Source: S015-6 sp964479535
GTDB taxonomy: Bacteria; Desulfobacterota; DSWW01
Direction of reading: 5' to 3'
Length of the DNA: 64,000 nt
Assembly: GCA_964479535.1 (NCBI GenBank)
Contig: CAYZMM010000020.1
Span: 1-64,000, forward strand
Part shown: positions 1 to 8,496 of the stretch, one piece after another
Layout: every line of letters starts with the position of its first letter
How positions within the stretch are numbered: the stretch's first letter is position 1
Notes under the pieces: model-generated
Databases searched by the model: none
What the model saw: only the letters and a program-made list of their open reading frames with translations
Told to the model about the DNA's origin: nothing
Made by a program: the position numbers and the translations under genes

Positions 1-39
1 GACCAGGTGAGCTTCGTGATCAGCTATCTGCTCAATTGA
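1..39 (+). CDS. C-terminal end of an upstream gene (partial)
   Basis: The window opens inside a reading frame that ends SFVISYLLN with a TGA at 37-39. Only 12 residues are visible, too few to name a family. It runs in the same direction as the operon starting at 233, but a strong hairpin and three palindromes separate them, so it is probably a different transcript. Confidence 0.4.
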   Translation, partial: DQVSFVISYLLN

Positions 40-75
40 CGTTTCCACGGACGGCGAGCCGTCCGTGGAAACGTC
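38..75. repeat. Perfect 17-bp inverted repeat with 4-nt loop, overlapping a stop codon
   Basis: Bases 38-54 are the exact reverse complement of 59-75, with CGAG as the loop. The left arm begins in the stop codon of the upstream gene. The hairpin would be very stable. No T-tract follows, so it may work as a 3'-end stabiliser or a non-canonical terminator. It abuts the first ATCCCTGC palindrome directly. Confidence 0.6.
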
Positions 76-197
76 ATCCCTGCGCAAGCAGGGATCCCCT
101 GGCCCCGTGAGCCGAGGGATTCCCGCGTGCGCGGGAATGACCGAAAGGAGAGACGAAGACGCCCGGTCATCCCCGCTCCCCGCAAGCGCGGGGGACA
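76..197. repeat. Three consecutive palindromic repeat units (ATTCCCGCG family)
   Basis: Unit one is ATCCCTGC/GCAGGGAT around a GCAA loop (76-95). Unit two is ATTCCCGCG/CGCGGGAAT around TG (119-138). Unit three is a less perfect TCCCCGC/GCGGGGGA pair (about 166-197). Related units recur at 33444, 45687, 53187 and 59733. This kind of dispersed small palindrome is common in many bacterial genomes. It sits just upstream of the DUF1329 gene, so that gene's promoter lies in or after the repeats. Confidence 0.65.
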
Positions 198-232
198 GTC
201 TTCGAAGGTATGATGAAACAGGAGGAATCGAG

Positions 233-1537
233 ATGGCACGAAAGCTTTGCAGGACAGGAATGATTCTCGCCGGCTTTTGCGCAGTCCTGTGCCTCGCGTT
301 GCCGGCCTGGGCGGACGTATCGCCGGGAGACGTGATCGACAAGACGAACTGGCAGAAGGCCGAAGGCCTTCTGCCCCCCGCCGTGCTGGACTGGGTGAAG
401 AAAGGAGAGTTCATTCTCAACATCGGCACCCTGGACTACGATCCCACGGACTACTGGACCGAAGCGGTGCTCGATGCCCGGGAGACGAACAAAGGCAAGT
501 ACGCCCTGGATGAAGAGGGCGTGATCGTGGAGGCCGCCACGGGCGAGACGCCGAAGTTCATTGCCGGGGAGCCCTTTCCGGAGGTGAGCCTGGACGATCC
601 GCGATGCGCCTACAAGATCATGCACAACCGGCTCTTCTACGGCTACACCCTGGGCAACATCGACTATCCCTTCGTCGCCACCTGGGTCGGCGAGGGCGGC
701 TACGAGCGTGAGGTGTGGGCCGGCTTCCTTCAGTATCCGATGGTCGGTAGTCCGGATGCCGCCGAGCACAAGAACCCGAAGGGCATCGAGCGCTACTCGA
801 TCGTCCAGGTGCTCTCCCCCTACGACATCGCGGGCACGAATGTGATGACCTGGCGTTTCCTGGACGGACGCCAGGACTTGACCTACGGTTACGTGCCGGC
901 CATCCGGCGGGTACGGCGCATGAGCCCGGCCAACCGCTCGGATGCCTTCATCGGCACCGACATGTGCGTGGACGACGCCTACGGGTTCGACGGGAAGATC
1001 TCTTCGGTCAACTGGAAGCTGGTCGGGACCACGGAGGGTCTGTTTCCCTTCCTGTCCGAGCAGCCGCAGAGGCTGGTGAAGAACGCCAAGGGGGAGTGGA
1101 CGACCACGAAGTCGATCAAGCCGGTGGTCTACGGATACGAGAAGGAGGGCTGGCAGGGGGCCACCTGGGCGCCCACGAACCTGGTCTGGGTGAAGCGCAA
1201 GGTGATCGTACTGGAGATCCAGCCGAAGGACCCCTACTACAACTACGGCAAGCAACATCTCTGGATGGACGGGGACGTACCGTTCATGTGTTTCTACAAG
1301 ATCATCCACGATCGTGCAGGGGCCTACTGGAAGACGGTCATGCTGATCCTGAACGCCTTCGAGAGCAGCGACGGGGAGATGAAGTATCTTCAGGGGCCGG
1401 GTTATCTGGCCATCGACGACCGGACCCACCACGCCACGGTTCTCAGGGCCCTCTCTCCGGAGAACATAGGCCTCTGGTTTGCGGTTCAGGACCCGAACAT
1501 CTACTCCCTCGGCGGATTTCAGAGACTGTGTAAATGA
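233..1537 (+). CDS. Secreted DUF1329 domain protein
   Basis: The 434-residue product begins with a classic signal peptide (basic MARK start, hydrophobic core at about 9-24) with a likely cleavage after ALPAWA at residue 27. The remainder, rich in aromatic residues (DYWTEAVLDA, FYGYTLGNIDYPF, YYNYGKQHLWMDGDVP), fits the DUF1329 family of exported proteins thought to be periplasmic or outer-membrane associated. The start is fixed by AGGAGG seven bases before the ATG. It is the first gene of a tight plus-strand operon of redox and M24-family enzymes. I infer a role in substrate binding, uptake or envelope traffic for that pathway; the family's biochemical function is not established. Confidence 0.8.
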   Translation: MARKLCRTGMILAGFCAVLCLALPAWADVSPGDVIDKTNWQKAEGLLPPAVLDWVKKGEFILNIGTLDYDPTDYWTEAVLDARETNKGKYALDEEGVIVEAATGETPKFIAGEPFPEVSLDDPRCAYKIMHNRLFYGYTLGNIDYPFVATWVGEGGYEREVWAGFLQYPMVGSPDAAEHKNPKGIERYSIVQVLSPYDIAGTNVMTWRFLDGRQDLTYGYVPAIRRVRRMSPANRSDAFIGTDMCVDDAYGFDGKISSVNWKLVGTTEGLFPFLSEQPQRLVKNAKGEWTTTKSIKPVVYGYEKEGWQGATWAPTNLVWVKRKVIVLEIQPKDPYYNYGKQHLWMDGDVPFMCFYKIIHDRAGAYWKTVMLILNAFESSDGEMKYLQGPGYLAIDDRTHHATVLRALSPENIGLWFAVQDPNIYSLGGFQRLCK

Positions 1538-1569
1538 CGCTTCGGACACGAGCAAAGGAGCCCTGAAAA

Positions 1570-2271
1570 ATGCTGAACGTGAAGGTACTCGGGATCGTGG
1601 GGAGCCCCCGGAAGAACGGCAACACGGCGAAGATGATGGACAAGGCCATCGAGGCCATCGGCGACTACCCGTGGGTGGAAACGGATCGGTTCGAAGTGGC
1701 GGGCAAGAAGATCGGCCACTGCATCAGTTGCTACAAGTGCATGGAGAAGCTCCGGTGCGTCATCCGGGACGGGCTCGACGAGTTCCACGAGAAGTTCGTT
1801 GCCGCCGACGCGCTTCTCTGGGCCGTTCCGGTCTACCACATGTCGGTGCCGTCCCAGGTGAAGGCGTTGCTGGACCGGTTCGGAAACATGATGATCATGC
1901 ACCATCTCGCTCAGGGCATGGACGTGCCCAGGTTCAGCAAGGTGTGCGGCGTGCTCACGAACGGTGCGAGCCGCTACGGCGGACAGGACCTGACCCTGAG
2001 CTTTCTCGTGAACAGCAGCCTGGTGACCAAGGGCGTCGTGGTGGCGGGCGACACCCTCGTGGACAGCTACATCGGCGCCGCCGCCTGGACCGGACAGATG
2101 CCGAACCCGGTCGCCGAGGACAACGTTCTGCAGGACGAGCACGGGATTGCCTGCGCGCAAAACGTGGCGAAGCGCGTTGCCGAGATGGCCCGTATCGTGA
2201 AGGCGGGCAAGGAGGCGCTGGGCGACGAACTGCCGGACGAGTACGCCTCAGCCTGGGAGTTGAAAGAATAA
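1570..2271 (+). CDS. Iron-sulfur flavoprotein (flavodoxin-fold FMN reductase with compact 4Fe-4S motif)
   Basis: The 233-residue protein starts with the FMN phosphate-binding loop GSPRKNGNT (residues 11-19). It then carries C51-x2-C54-x2-C57-x5-C63, the compact cysteine spacing of archaeal and anaerobic iron-sulfur flavoproteins (Isf), and the NADPH-dependent FMN reductase motif AVPVYHMSVPSQVKALLDR. It probably shuttles electrons between ferredoxin and FMN. AAGGAG lies nine bases before the ATG. It follows the DUF1329 gene by 32 bp and precedes an M24 gene by 23 bp, so it is likely the redox partner of this operon. The cluster is predicted from the motif only. Confidence 0.8.
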   Translation: MLNVKVLGIVGSPRKNGNTAKMMDKAIEAIGDYPWVETDRFEVAGKKIGHCISCYKCMEKLRCVIRDGLDEFHEKFVAADALLWAVPVYHMSVPSQVKALLDRFGNMMIMHHLAQGMDVPRFSKVCGVLTNGASRYGGQDLTLSFLVNSSLVTKGVVVAGDTLVDSYIGAAAWTGQMPNPVAEDNVLQDEHGIACAQNVAKRVAEMARIVKAGKEALGDELPDEYASAWELKE

Positions 2272-2294
2272 CATCCGAACAAGGAGGAAGTGTC

Positions 2295-3572
2295 ATGCTG
2301 GTCAAACATGCGCAGCGGCTCTGGCCCACCCCTCTGTACGCCGATTTTCCCCGGAGCGAGTACGACAAACGCATCGCCCGTGCCCGGTCCTTCATGGAAA
2401 AGGAGAAGGTCGACGTGCTGGTCTGCTGGGATCCGGTGAACATCCGGTACTTCACGGGCTTTCAATCCCTGCACTGGAGCGCCATGAGCATCCAGCCCGC
2501 TGTCTACGTGCTGCCCCTCGACAAGGACCCGGTCATCGTGGTGCCGGACTTCTTCGCCGGCGTGGCCGAGGGGTACACCTACGAGACGGACATCCGCTTG
2601 TATCAGAAGCCGCACGTGACCAAGGTCATACGGAACCTTCCCGTGGAAATCGCGGACACCATCAAGGAACTCGGCTGCGGAAAGGGAAGGATCGCCCTCG
2701 AATCCGGGCAGGAGGGAGGCATGTGCATTCCCCGTCCCATCAACGACATCGACCGGTTCCGGAGCGAGCTGGACGGTGCCACCCTGGTCGACGGCTGCGA
2801 CCTGATCTGGAAGTGTCGTATGATCAAGTCGGCCGGTGAGGTGGAGGCTCTTCGGAAGGCCTCGGCTGCCGTCGTGCGGGCTTACGGTGAGGTCGTCTCC
2901 AACTTCGAGCTGGGCATGAGCGAAAAGGACATGGGGAGCATGATCCGGCACGCCATCCTCGAGTACACCGAGGACTGCATGCCGCCCATCGCGACGGCCT
3001 CTTCGCGCAAAATCGTCATGCCGGACACGCCTTCCTTCTACGACGAGGTCAACCTGACCATCGGGGACCGTCTCGTCTTCGAGCCCCTCCCCACCTACAA
3101 GGGCTACTACGGAAGCTGCTGCCGGTGCTTCCAGATCGGACCCTTGCCGGACGAAGCCCTGCGAAAGGACGAGGCGGTGGACAAGGCGCAGGCAGCGGCC
3201 ATCGCAGCGGTCAAGCCCGGCATTCCGACCAAAGACCTGATGGACGTCATCAACGGCGCCCTGCGGGACGAGGGGATCGAGCCCACCATCGAGGTGGCGG
3301 GACACGGCGTGGGGCTGAACCCGCACGAGCCTCCCATGATCGCCGAGGAGGAGGAGTCCCTGATCCAGGAGGGAATGGTCCTGGCCATCGAGGTCTGGGT
3401 GGTGGACTGGAGCGGCGTGAGCATGGCCGAGGCGGGTCTCGACGCGTCCAGCTTCGTGCCGGAGGTGTTCGGGAACGAGGACCTCGTGGTGGTGACCAAG
3501 GACGGCTGCGACCTCTTCCCCTCCTTCCCGAAGAACATCCGGACCCTTCCCTACAACGGCACCCTGCTGTAA
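2295..3572 (+). CDS. M24 (creatinase/prolidase-fold) protein with degenerate metal site
   Basis: The 425-residue product has the two-domain M24 layout: a creatinase-type N-terminal domain (VDVLVCWDPVNIRYFTGF) and a pita-bread C-terminal domain. The dinuclear metal ligands of M24 peptidases are D, D, H, E, E. Here the first Asp position is Glu263 (GDRLVFEPLP) and the second is Ser274 (GYYGSCCR), while His337, Glu366 and Glu395 remain. Creatinase is a known M24 member that works without metal, so a C-N hydrolase or other non-peptidase role is plausible. AAGGAGG precedes the ATG. A paralogue with intact ligands lies two genes downstream at 4941; the two may form a heteromer or act in sequence. 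Confidence 0.8.
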   Translation: MLVKHAQRLWPTPLYADFPRSEYDKRIARARSFMEKEKVDVLVCWDPVNIRYFTGFQSLHWSAMSIQPAVYVLPLDKDPVIVVPDFFAGVAEGYTYETDIRLYQKPHVTKVIRNLPVEIADTIKELGCGKGRIALESGQEGGMCIPRPINDIDRFRSELDGATLVDGCDLIWKCRMIKSAGEVEALRKASAAVVRAYGEVVSNFELGMSEKDMGSMIRHAILEYTEDCMPPIATASSRKIVMPDTPSFYDEVNLTIGDRLVFEPLPTYKGYYGSCCRCFQIGPLPDEALRKDEAVDKAQAAAIAAVKPGIPTKDLMDVINGALRDEGIEPTIEVAGHGVGLNPHEPPMIAEEEESLIQEGMVLAIEVWVVDWSGVSMAEAGLDASSFVPEVFGNEDLVVVTKDGCDLFPSFPKNIRTLPYNGTLL

Positions 3573-3585
3573 ACGGAGAGGGCCC

Positions 3586-4902
3586 ATGAGGGAAGGGAAG
3601 GTCGTCATCGTCGGGGCCGGCATCGGAGGGCTCGCTGCAGGGTACTGGCTGAGCAAGAGAGGTTACGAGGTCCAGATCCTGGAGGCGTCCGAACGGCCCG
3701 GCGGCCGGATGGTCACCCTGGAGCACCGGGGAGACCGCGTCGACGTGGGGGCCCAGTTCTTTCACTCGAACTTCCGGTGCGCCCTGGAGTTGCTCGATGC
3801 CCTGGATTTGAACCGGTCGAAACGAACGGTGAAGGGAAAGATCCTCTACGCCCTCGCGGACGGGTCCGCGTACCTGTACAACAGCCGGCTGCCCTACATG
3901 AAGCTGCTCGGAGTGCGCGGAAATCTGCAGCTCTACGGGTTCGTGATCCGTCGCATCCTCCTCGGTCCGCGCCTGCCCGCCTTCGAGATCAGCCGGGGTG
4001 CGCCGGCTTACGACGATCAAACGGTCCTGGATCTGTTCCCTTCCCCCTCGGACAGCAGAATGCGGGACTACCTGGTGAAGGTGATCACCATGGGGGAAGC
4101 CCTTGCCATGCCGGAGTGGGTCAGCCTCGCGCACTACGTACGTCTTTTCCGCATGACCCTCTTCGAAACGTTCTTCGGCCTGACCCGCGGCGTGTCCGTG
4201 CTCGCCGAGGAGCTGGCCGGCAGGCTTCCGGTCGAGTACGACGCGCCCGTCGAGAGGGTGGTGGTGGAGAACGGGCGGGTTGCGGGCGTGGAGATGGCCG
4301 GTGACGGATCGGTGCGCAGGGCCGGGCACGTGATCGTGGCGGTGACGCCGCCCGCTGCCGCCCGGATGATGCCGGAGGAGTTGTCCGAGGAGCGGAGTTT
4401 CTTCGAGTCGGTGGTCTACTCGCCCCTTCCCATGCCCGTCTTCTTCCTGGACCGGCCCCTGCGCAGGGATGTCCCCTTCTATTTCAACGACCCGGCGACG
4501 GACCGGGCCTTCATGTATGCCATCGATGCGCACGCGAAGGTTCCGGAAATGTGCCCCAGCGGCAAGAGCGCTCTGACCGGCTGGGCCGTCTATCCGGGAA
4601 CGCTCGACCTGATGGAAGAGGACGACGACGCGATCCTGAAGAAGGCCCGGGAGGACATGGAGCGTATGATTCCCGGCCTCTCCGGCTGGATCGAGCACGC
4701 GACGGTCTGCCGTCATTCCTTTGTGAACGCCGTTTACACTCCCGGCGCCTATCGCGCCTTGGTGGACTTCCGGGAGGGAGCTAGGAAGCGGAAAGGGGTT
4801 TCCTTCGTGAGCAGCGCGCTGAGCGGCACGAGCATGGAGGCTGCCATGCGGAGTGGGGCGGATGCCGTGCGCAGGGTCTGCGGATGGGGAGGGACGAAGT
4901 AG
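3586..4902 (+). CDS. FAD-dependent oxidoreductase (amine oxidase / protoporphyrinogen oxidase-like)
   Basis: The 438-residue protein starts with a textbook dinucleotide-binding motif (VVIVGAGIGGLAAGYWLSK, residues 6-24), then ILEASERPGGRM, the second FAD contact typical of flavin-containing amine oxidases and HemY-like enzymes. A C-terminal FAD segment (SSALSGTSMEAAMRSGADA) closes the fold. It lies 13 bp after the first M24 gene and 38 bp before the second, clearly in the same operon. No other haem-synthesis gene is nearby, so I favour oxidation of a C-N or C-C bond in an unknown catabolic intermediate over protoporphyrinogen oxidation. Confidence 0.75.
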   Translation: MREGKVVIVGAGIGGLAAGYWLSKRGYEVQILEASERPGGRMVTLEHRGDRVDVGAQFFHSNFRCALELLDALDLNRSKRTVKGKILYALADGSAYLYNSRLPYMKLLGVRGNLQLYGFVIRRILLGPRLPAFEISRGAPAYDDQTVLDLFPSPSDSRMRDYLVKVITMGEALAMPEWVSLAHYVRLFRMTLFETFFGLTRGVSVLAEELAGRLPVEYDAPVERVVVENGRVAGVEMAGDGSVRRAGHVIVAVTPPAAARMMPEELSEERSFFESVVYSPLPMPVFFLDRPLRRDVPFYFNDPATDRAFMYAIDAHAKVPEMCPSGKSALTGWAVYPGTLDLMEEDDDAILKKAREDMERMIPGLSGWIEHATVCRHSFVNAVYTPGAYRALVDFREGARKRKGVSFVSSALSGTSMEAAMRSGADAVRRVCGWGGTK

Positions 4903-4940
4903 TAGCACATTCGAAGGTGAGAAGAAGAGGAGGTGTGTGC

Positions 4941-6200
4941 ATGGCAATGAAGAAACCGCCGGAGCCAAGTGGTTTCGAAATGTATGGACCCGACCCGCAC
5001 CTGCCGGATGTTCCTCATGCGGAGCTCAAGGCACGGCATGAAAGGGCGAAGGAGCTCATGAGGGCGAACGATGTCGACCTGCTGATGCTGTGGAGCCGGC
5101 AGAACTGCCGGTATTTCGCAGGGTACTCGTCGATCCACTGGCAGGTCCCGAGCATCCAGCCCATGGTCATGCTCCTGCCCGTGGACGGCGACCCCGTGGT
5201 GGTCGTTCCGGAGTTCTTCCGTTGGACCGTGGAAGCCCAGTGCTGGATCCGGGACATTCGAGGTCAGGAGGCCGGGCATCAGGTGAACGCCGAAAGGGAA
5301 CTGCCCAGGGAAGTGGCTGAACTGGTCAAGGAGATGGGCTACGGAAGGGCGAACATCGGGCTCGAGAAGGGTGAACTCGGGAACATGTGGATCCCGAGAC
5401 CCCTGAACGACATCGAGACCTTACTCAAATCCCTGCCCGAGGCCCGGTTCGTGGACGGGGACAAGGTCATCTGGGGATGCAGGATGATCAAGTCCGCCCT
5501 GGAGATCGACCGGATGACCAAGGCCGCCTCGATGCATCGGCAGGCCTTCCAGGCCATCCTGGACGAGTACCGGCCCGGCATGACCGAGCAGGACGTGGGC
5601 AAGATCTTTGCGAAGACGGCTGCAGAGAAGGGCTCGGAGTGGGCCCTGCCTGGACACATCTTCTGTGGTGACATGAAGGAAGGCGTCCTCGATACGGGCT
5701 GGCATTTCGACGGAGTCACCTTCGGCAAGGGGGACTACATGTCTCTCGATATGGTCCTCCGGCACAAGGGGTACTGGGCGGACATGGGCCGATTCGTCTT
5801 CGTGGGGCCCACGCCCGAAGACTACAAGCGCGGCACCGAGGCATGCTGGAGGGCTTTCGACAAGGCGGTGGAGGTGGCCGGGCCCGGGATTCCGGCCAAA
5901 GAAGTCTACGAGGCCATCGTGAACGTTGAAATGGAAGCTGGCATGATGCCGATCGAAATCGGCGGTCACGGCATCGGCCTGGACATCCACGAGCCGCCGG
6001 CCGTAACGGCCACCGAGGAGACCCTGCTACAGGCGGGCATGTGCCTGGAGATCGAGCCCTGCGCCATCATCGGCGGGTTCAAGAAGGACGGGAACACGGG
6101 GATGTTTCACTACGAAAACCTGGTCATCATCACGGAAGACGGCGCCACGCCGGTGATGGGCCTTCCGAGAAGGCATCTCGAGGTCGCCTGCTATCGATGA
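4941..6200 (+). CDS. M24 family metallopeptidase / creatinase-like protein with intact metal ligands
   Basis: The 419-residue paralogue of the protein encoded at 2295 has matching N-terminal segments (CRYFAGYSSIHWQVPSIQP against RYFTGFQSLHWSAMSIQP). All five canonical metal ligands are present: Asp270 (SLDMVL), Asp281 (GYWADMGR), His343 (GGHGIGLDIHEPP), Glu372 and Glu392 (YENLVIIT). It is therefore the likely catalytic member. The ATG at 4941 was chosen because GAGGAGG ends eight bases upstream; a longer form from 4884 would overlap the FAD gene and lacks a site. The substrate could be a peptide, amide or creatine-like compound and cannot be read from the sequence. Confidence 0.82.
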   Translation: MAMKKPPEPSGFEMYGPDPHLPDVPHAELKARHERAKELMRANDVDLLMLWSRQNCRYFAGYSSIHWQVPSIQPMVMLLPVDGDPVVVVPEFFRWTVEAQCWIRDIRGQEAGHQVNAERELPREVAELVKEMGYGRANIGLEKGELGNMWIPRPLNDIETLLKSLPEARFVDGDKVIWGCRMIKSALEIDRMTKAASMHRQAFQAILDEYRPGMTEQDVGKIFAKTAAEKGSEWALPGHIFCGDMKEGVLDTGWHFDGVTFGKGDYMSLDMVLRHKGYWADMGRFVFVGPTPEDYKRGTEACWRAFDKAVEVAGPGIPAKEVYEAIVNVEMEAGMMPIEIGGHGIGLDIHEPPAVTATEETLLQAGMCLEIEPCAIIGGFKKDGNTGMFHYENLVIITEDGATPVMGLPRRHLEVACYR

Positions 6201-6215
6201 CGAGAGGAGGGAGTG

Positions 6216-7247
6216 ATGATCAATGCCTTGCAGCACGTCGGACAGGGTGTTCAAGACGTGGACAAGACGTACGAATTCTACAAGCGCAATTTCGGTTACA
6301 AGGTCAAGCTGAACGATATCACCGTCGCCTCGAAGGAGATGGCGGCGGTTCTCGGAAGCGTGGAGACCATGCGGATGATGATGGCGGCCAACGTAAAGGG
6401 GGGCGGCATCATCGAGCTGATCGAGCACAAGTCGAAGCCGATCACCTCCCTCCCCAAGGCGGATCTCTACGGGCACTGCGGCATCCTCGAAGTCGGCTAT
6501 GAAGTGGTGAACATCGAGGAGGTCGTCTCCGACTTCCGGTCCCGCGGCATCCCCATGCTCACGCCCATCCTGGAGATCGATCTGGGAGGGGGCCGACGCT
6601 GGAGGACGGCGTTCCTCAAGGATCCGGACGGCCTTCCGCTCCAGTTGACGGAAGACGTGAAGCCGGGTGCCGCGGCCCGGGCCGGGGCGGAAGTGCACGG
6701 GTCGAGCCACGTGAGCATCGGCGTCACCGATCTGAAAAGATCCATTGCCTTCTATCAGTCCGTTCTGGAGTTCGATCGGCTGGTCTGTGAATTCGATGGC
6801 ATCGTTCCGGAGACCGAGGCCTCCGGGGGAGACTTCCAGACAAGAAAGACGGCCCTCCTGGAGCGGTCCGCGGATGCAACCGGGCCGCTGGCCGGGCTCC
6901 TGCCCCGGGGCGCCGTGAAGCTTATCGAAGTGCCGGCCGGGGCCCGCCACCTCTACGAAGGGCGCCTTTGGGGGGACGTGGGGTGCATGGAGTTCTGTCT
7001 GGACGTGAGCGACGTGCCGGCCACGGTCGAGGTCATGAAGGAAAAGGGCGTCGACATCTACCTCCCACCCGTGGAGATCGGCATGGGGACGGGCTCCAAG
7101 GGCCTCGTCGCCTACATCCGCGACCCGGACGGGACCACCGTGGAATTCGTGGAGGTGCAGAGCATCTTCTGGCTTTCGGCGACCCGCTTCATGCGCATCG
7201 CCCTTCCCCTTCTCCGGCTCTATGATCGGCTGACGGCGGATCGATAG
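6216..7247 (+). CDS. Double VOC-domain protein (glyoxalase / dioxygenase superfamily)
   Basis: The 343-residue product has two vicinal-oxygen-chelate domains. The first begins LQHVGQGVQDVDKTYEFYKR and the second begins near residue 163 with SSHVSIGVTDLKRSIAFYQ. Each carries the expected metal His near its start and an acidic residue near its end (GLPLQLTED; GTTVEFVEVQ). This resembles extradiol dioxygenases, 4-hydroxyphenylpyruvate dioxygenase relatives and isomerases. In an anaerobe an isomerase, epimerase or lyase role fits better than an O2-using one. ATG at 6216 is preferred over GTG at 6213 because GAGGAGG ends five bases before it. It is the last gene of the operon, convergent with the GAF gene. 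Confidence 0.78.
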   Translation: MINALQHVGQGVQDVDKTYEFYKRNFGYKVKLNDITVASKEMAAVLGSVETMRMMMAANVKGGGIIELIEHKSKPITSLPKADLYGHCGILEVGYEVVNIEEVVSDFRSRGIPMLTPILEIDLGGGRRWRTAFLKDPDGLPLQLTEDVKPGAAARAGAEVHGSSHVSIGVTDLKRSIAFYQSVLEFDRLVCEFDGIVPETEASGGDFQTRKTALLERSADATGPLAGLLPRGAVKLIEVPAGARHLYEGRLWGDVGCMEFCLDVSDVPATVEVMKEKGVDIYLPPVEIGMGTGSKGLVAYIRDPDGTTVEFVEVQSIFWLSATRFMRIALPLLRLYDRLTADR

Positions 7248-7293
7248 GCTTCCGCTGCCGTGCTTGCGTGGGTGAGTGAAGTGTAGCTCCGGA

Positions 7294-8496
7294 TCAGACT
7301 TTCCGGGTGAGAAGGGTCGCGGAGGCCTCGTGGTTCTTCGCGTTCTCGATCGCGATGGCCACGAGCTCGCCTGCCAGGCGGAAGAACTCCACGTCCGAAG
7401 GGCCGAAACAGTGCGGGTACACGCAGTAGGCTCCCAGGATTCCGATCACCCTTGACTCCACGCTCAGGGGCACGAAGAGTACCGATTGGATGTGGGCCTC
7501 TCCCAGGGCTTCTCCGAACTGAAACTTCTCCTTTTCCGTGACCTCGCCGGTGAGGTACGGTTCTCCGTTCAGGATGCGACGGTTCAGCATGCTCTTCTCC
7601 ACTTCCACTTCCCTTCCCTCGAAGAGCTCGTCGGGAAGCCCGTAGGCGGCCGCATACCGAAGATACCTTCCGTCCTCGCTGAGCATTTTCACCGAGATGC
7701 CCCGCACCCCCATTACGAGCTGGAGTTCGGCGGTGACGGTGTTGAGCACCTGGTCGAGCCGCTGGGTCGACCCGATCGCCCGGATCATGGAAAAAAGGGC
7801 GTTGAGCTTGTTGTTGAGCAGGGTCACCGACTCGGACAGTTCTCCGAGGTCCTGGATCCGGCTGCGGAGCATGGTCATGATGCCGCTCGTGATCGCGGCG
7901 GCGATGAAGACCGAGGCACCGAAGAAGCCCAGTTCCACCATCAGGTGAAATGGGTTGTGAACCAGGTCGATGGCCCTCCCCCGGAAGAGGAGCGCGTGAT
8001 GCTGAAGCCAGCCCTGGTATTCCGCAAAGGCCATGGCGGACACGCCTCCCGCCACCAGGGCGGAGGCTCCGTAAGCGGAGAGAGGCGGAAGAAGTATGGA
8101 GGTCAGGATGATATGAAAGATGAAGAAGAAGATGAAGGGGCTCGCCGCTCCTCCTGTGAAGTGGGTGAGCAGGAACATGGCCGCGTAGTCCAGGGCCACC
8201 TGGCCGTAGGCGAACCGGCGAAGCCGGTGCTCCTCTCGGACCGACCCCTCCCGGTATTGCCGGCTCAGAAAGTGGAAGACGAAATTGTAGAAGAGGATGA
8301 ATCCGGCAACGAGAAGGACTTCCTCATGGGGAAACCTGAACCCGATACCACGTGCCACCGCCGTACCGCAGACGATGCATGGGGGCACCCACCAGCGTAG
8401 CCGGATGAACCAGAGAGAACGGTCCTTCAATTCTCTGAGCAGGATACCCTTCTTCTGATCCAACTCCTCCTGAAGGCTTTCCGGCTCCGCGCCCAT
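7294..8496 (-). CDS. Membrane-anchored GAF domain sensor without an output domain
   Basis: The 400-residue protein has an N-terminal membrane region of about five to six segments (WWVPPCIVCGTAVARGI, VLLVAGFILFYNFVF, FIFFFIFHIILTSILLPPL, LGFFGASVFIAAAITSGIM). A linker follows, then a GAF domain from about residue 235 to 390 (DQVLNTVTAELQLVMG to FFRLAGELVAIAIENAK). No kinase, GGDEF or HD domain follows, so it resembles the sensory half of a histidine kinase. It is divergent from the kinase gene at 8991 and may feed a signal to that system, for example by heterodimer contact. Start supported by AGAGGA nine bases upstream. Confidence 0.75.
   Translation of the reverse strand: MGAEPESLQEELDQKKGILLRELKDRSLWFIRLRWWVPPCIVCGTAVARGIGFRFPHEEVLLVAGFILFYNFVFHFLSRQYREGSVREEHRLRRFAYGQVALDYAAMFLLTHFTGGAASPFIFFFIFHIILTSILLPPLSAYGASALVAGGVSAMAFAEYQGWLQHHALLFRGRAIDLVHNPFHLMVELGFFGASVFIAAAITSGIMTMLRSRIQDLGELSESVTLLNNKLNALFSMIRAIGSTQRLDQVLNTVTAELQLVMGVRGISVKMLSEDGRYLRYAAAYGLPDELFEGREVEVEKSMLNRRILNGEPYLTGEVTEKEKFQFGEALGEAHIQSVLFVPLSVESRVIGILGAYCVYPHCFGPSDVEFFRLAGELVAIAIENAKNHEASATLLTRKV

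Noticed and set aside
65..232. An upstream in-frame extension of the DUF1329 gene
   Set aside because: It translates palindromic repeats into CAGMT/ASAGDS-type residues and lacks a ribosome site; the signal peptide and AGGAGG fix the start at 233.
3586..4902. Assignment as protoporphyrinogen oxidase HemY
   Set aside because: The FAD motifs fit a broad amine-oxidase-like superfamily and no haem-biosynthesis gene is nearby.
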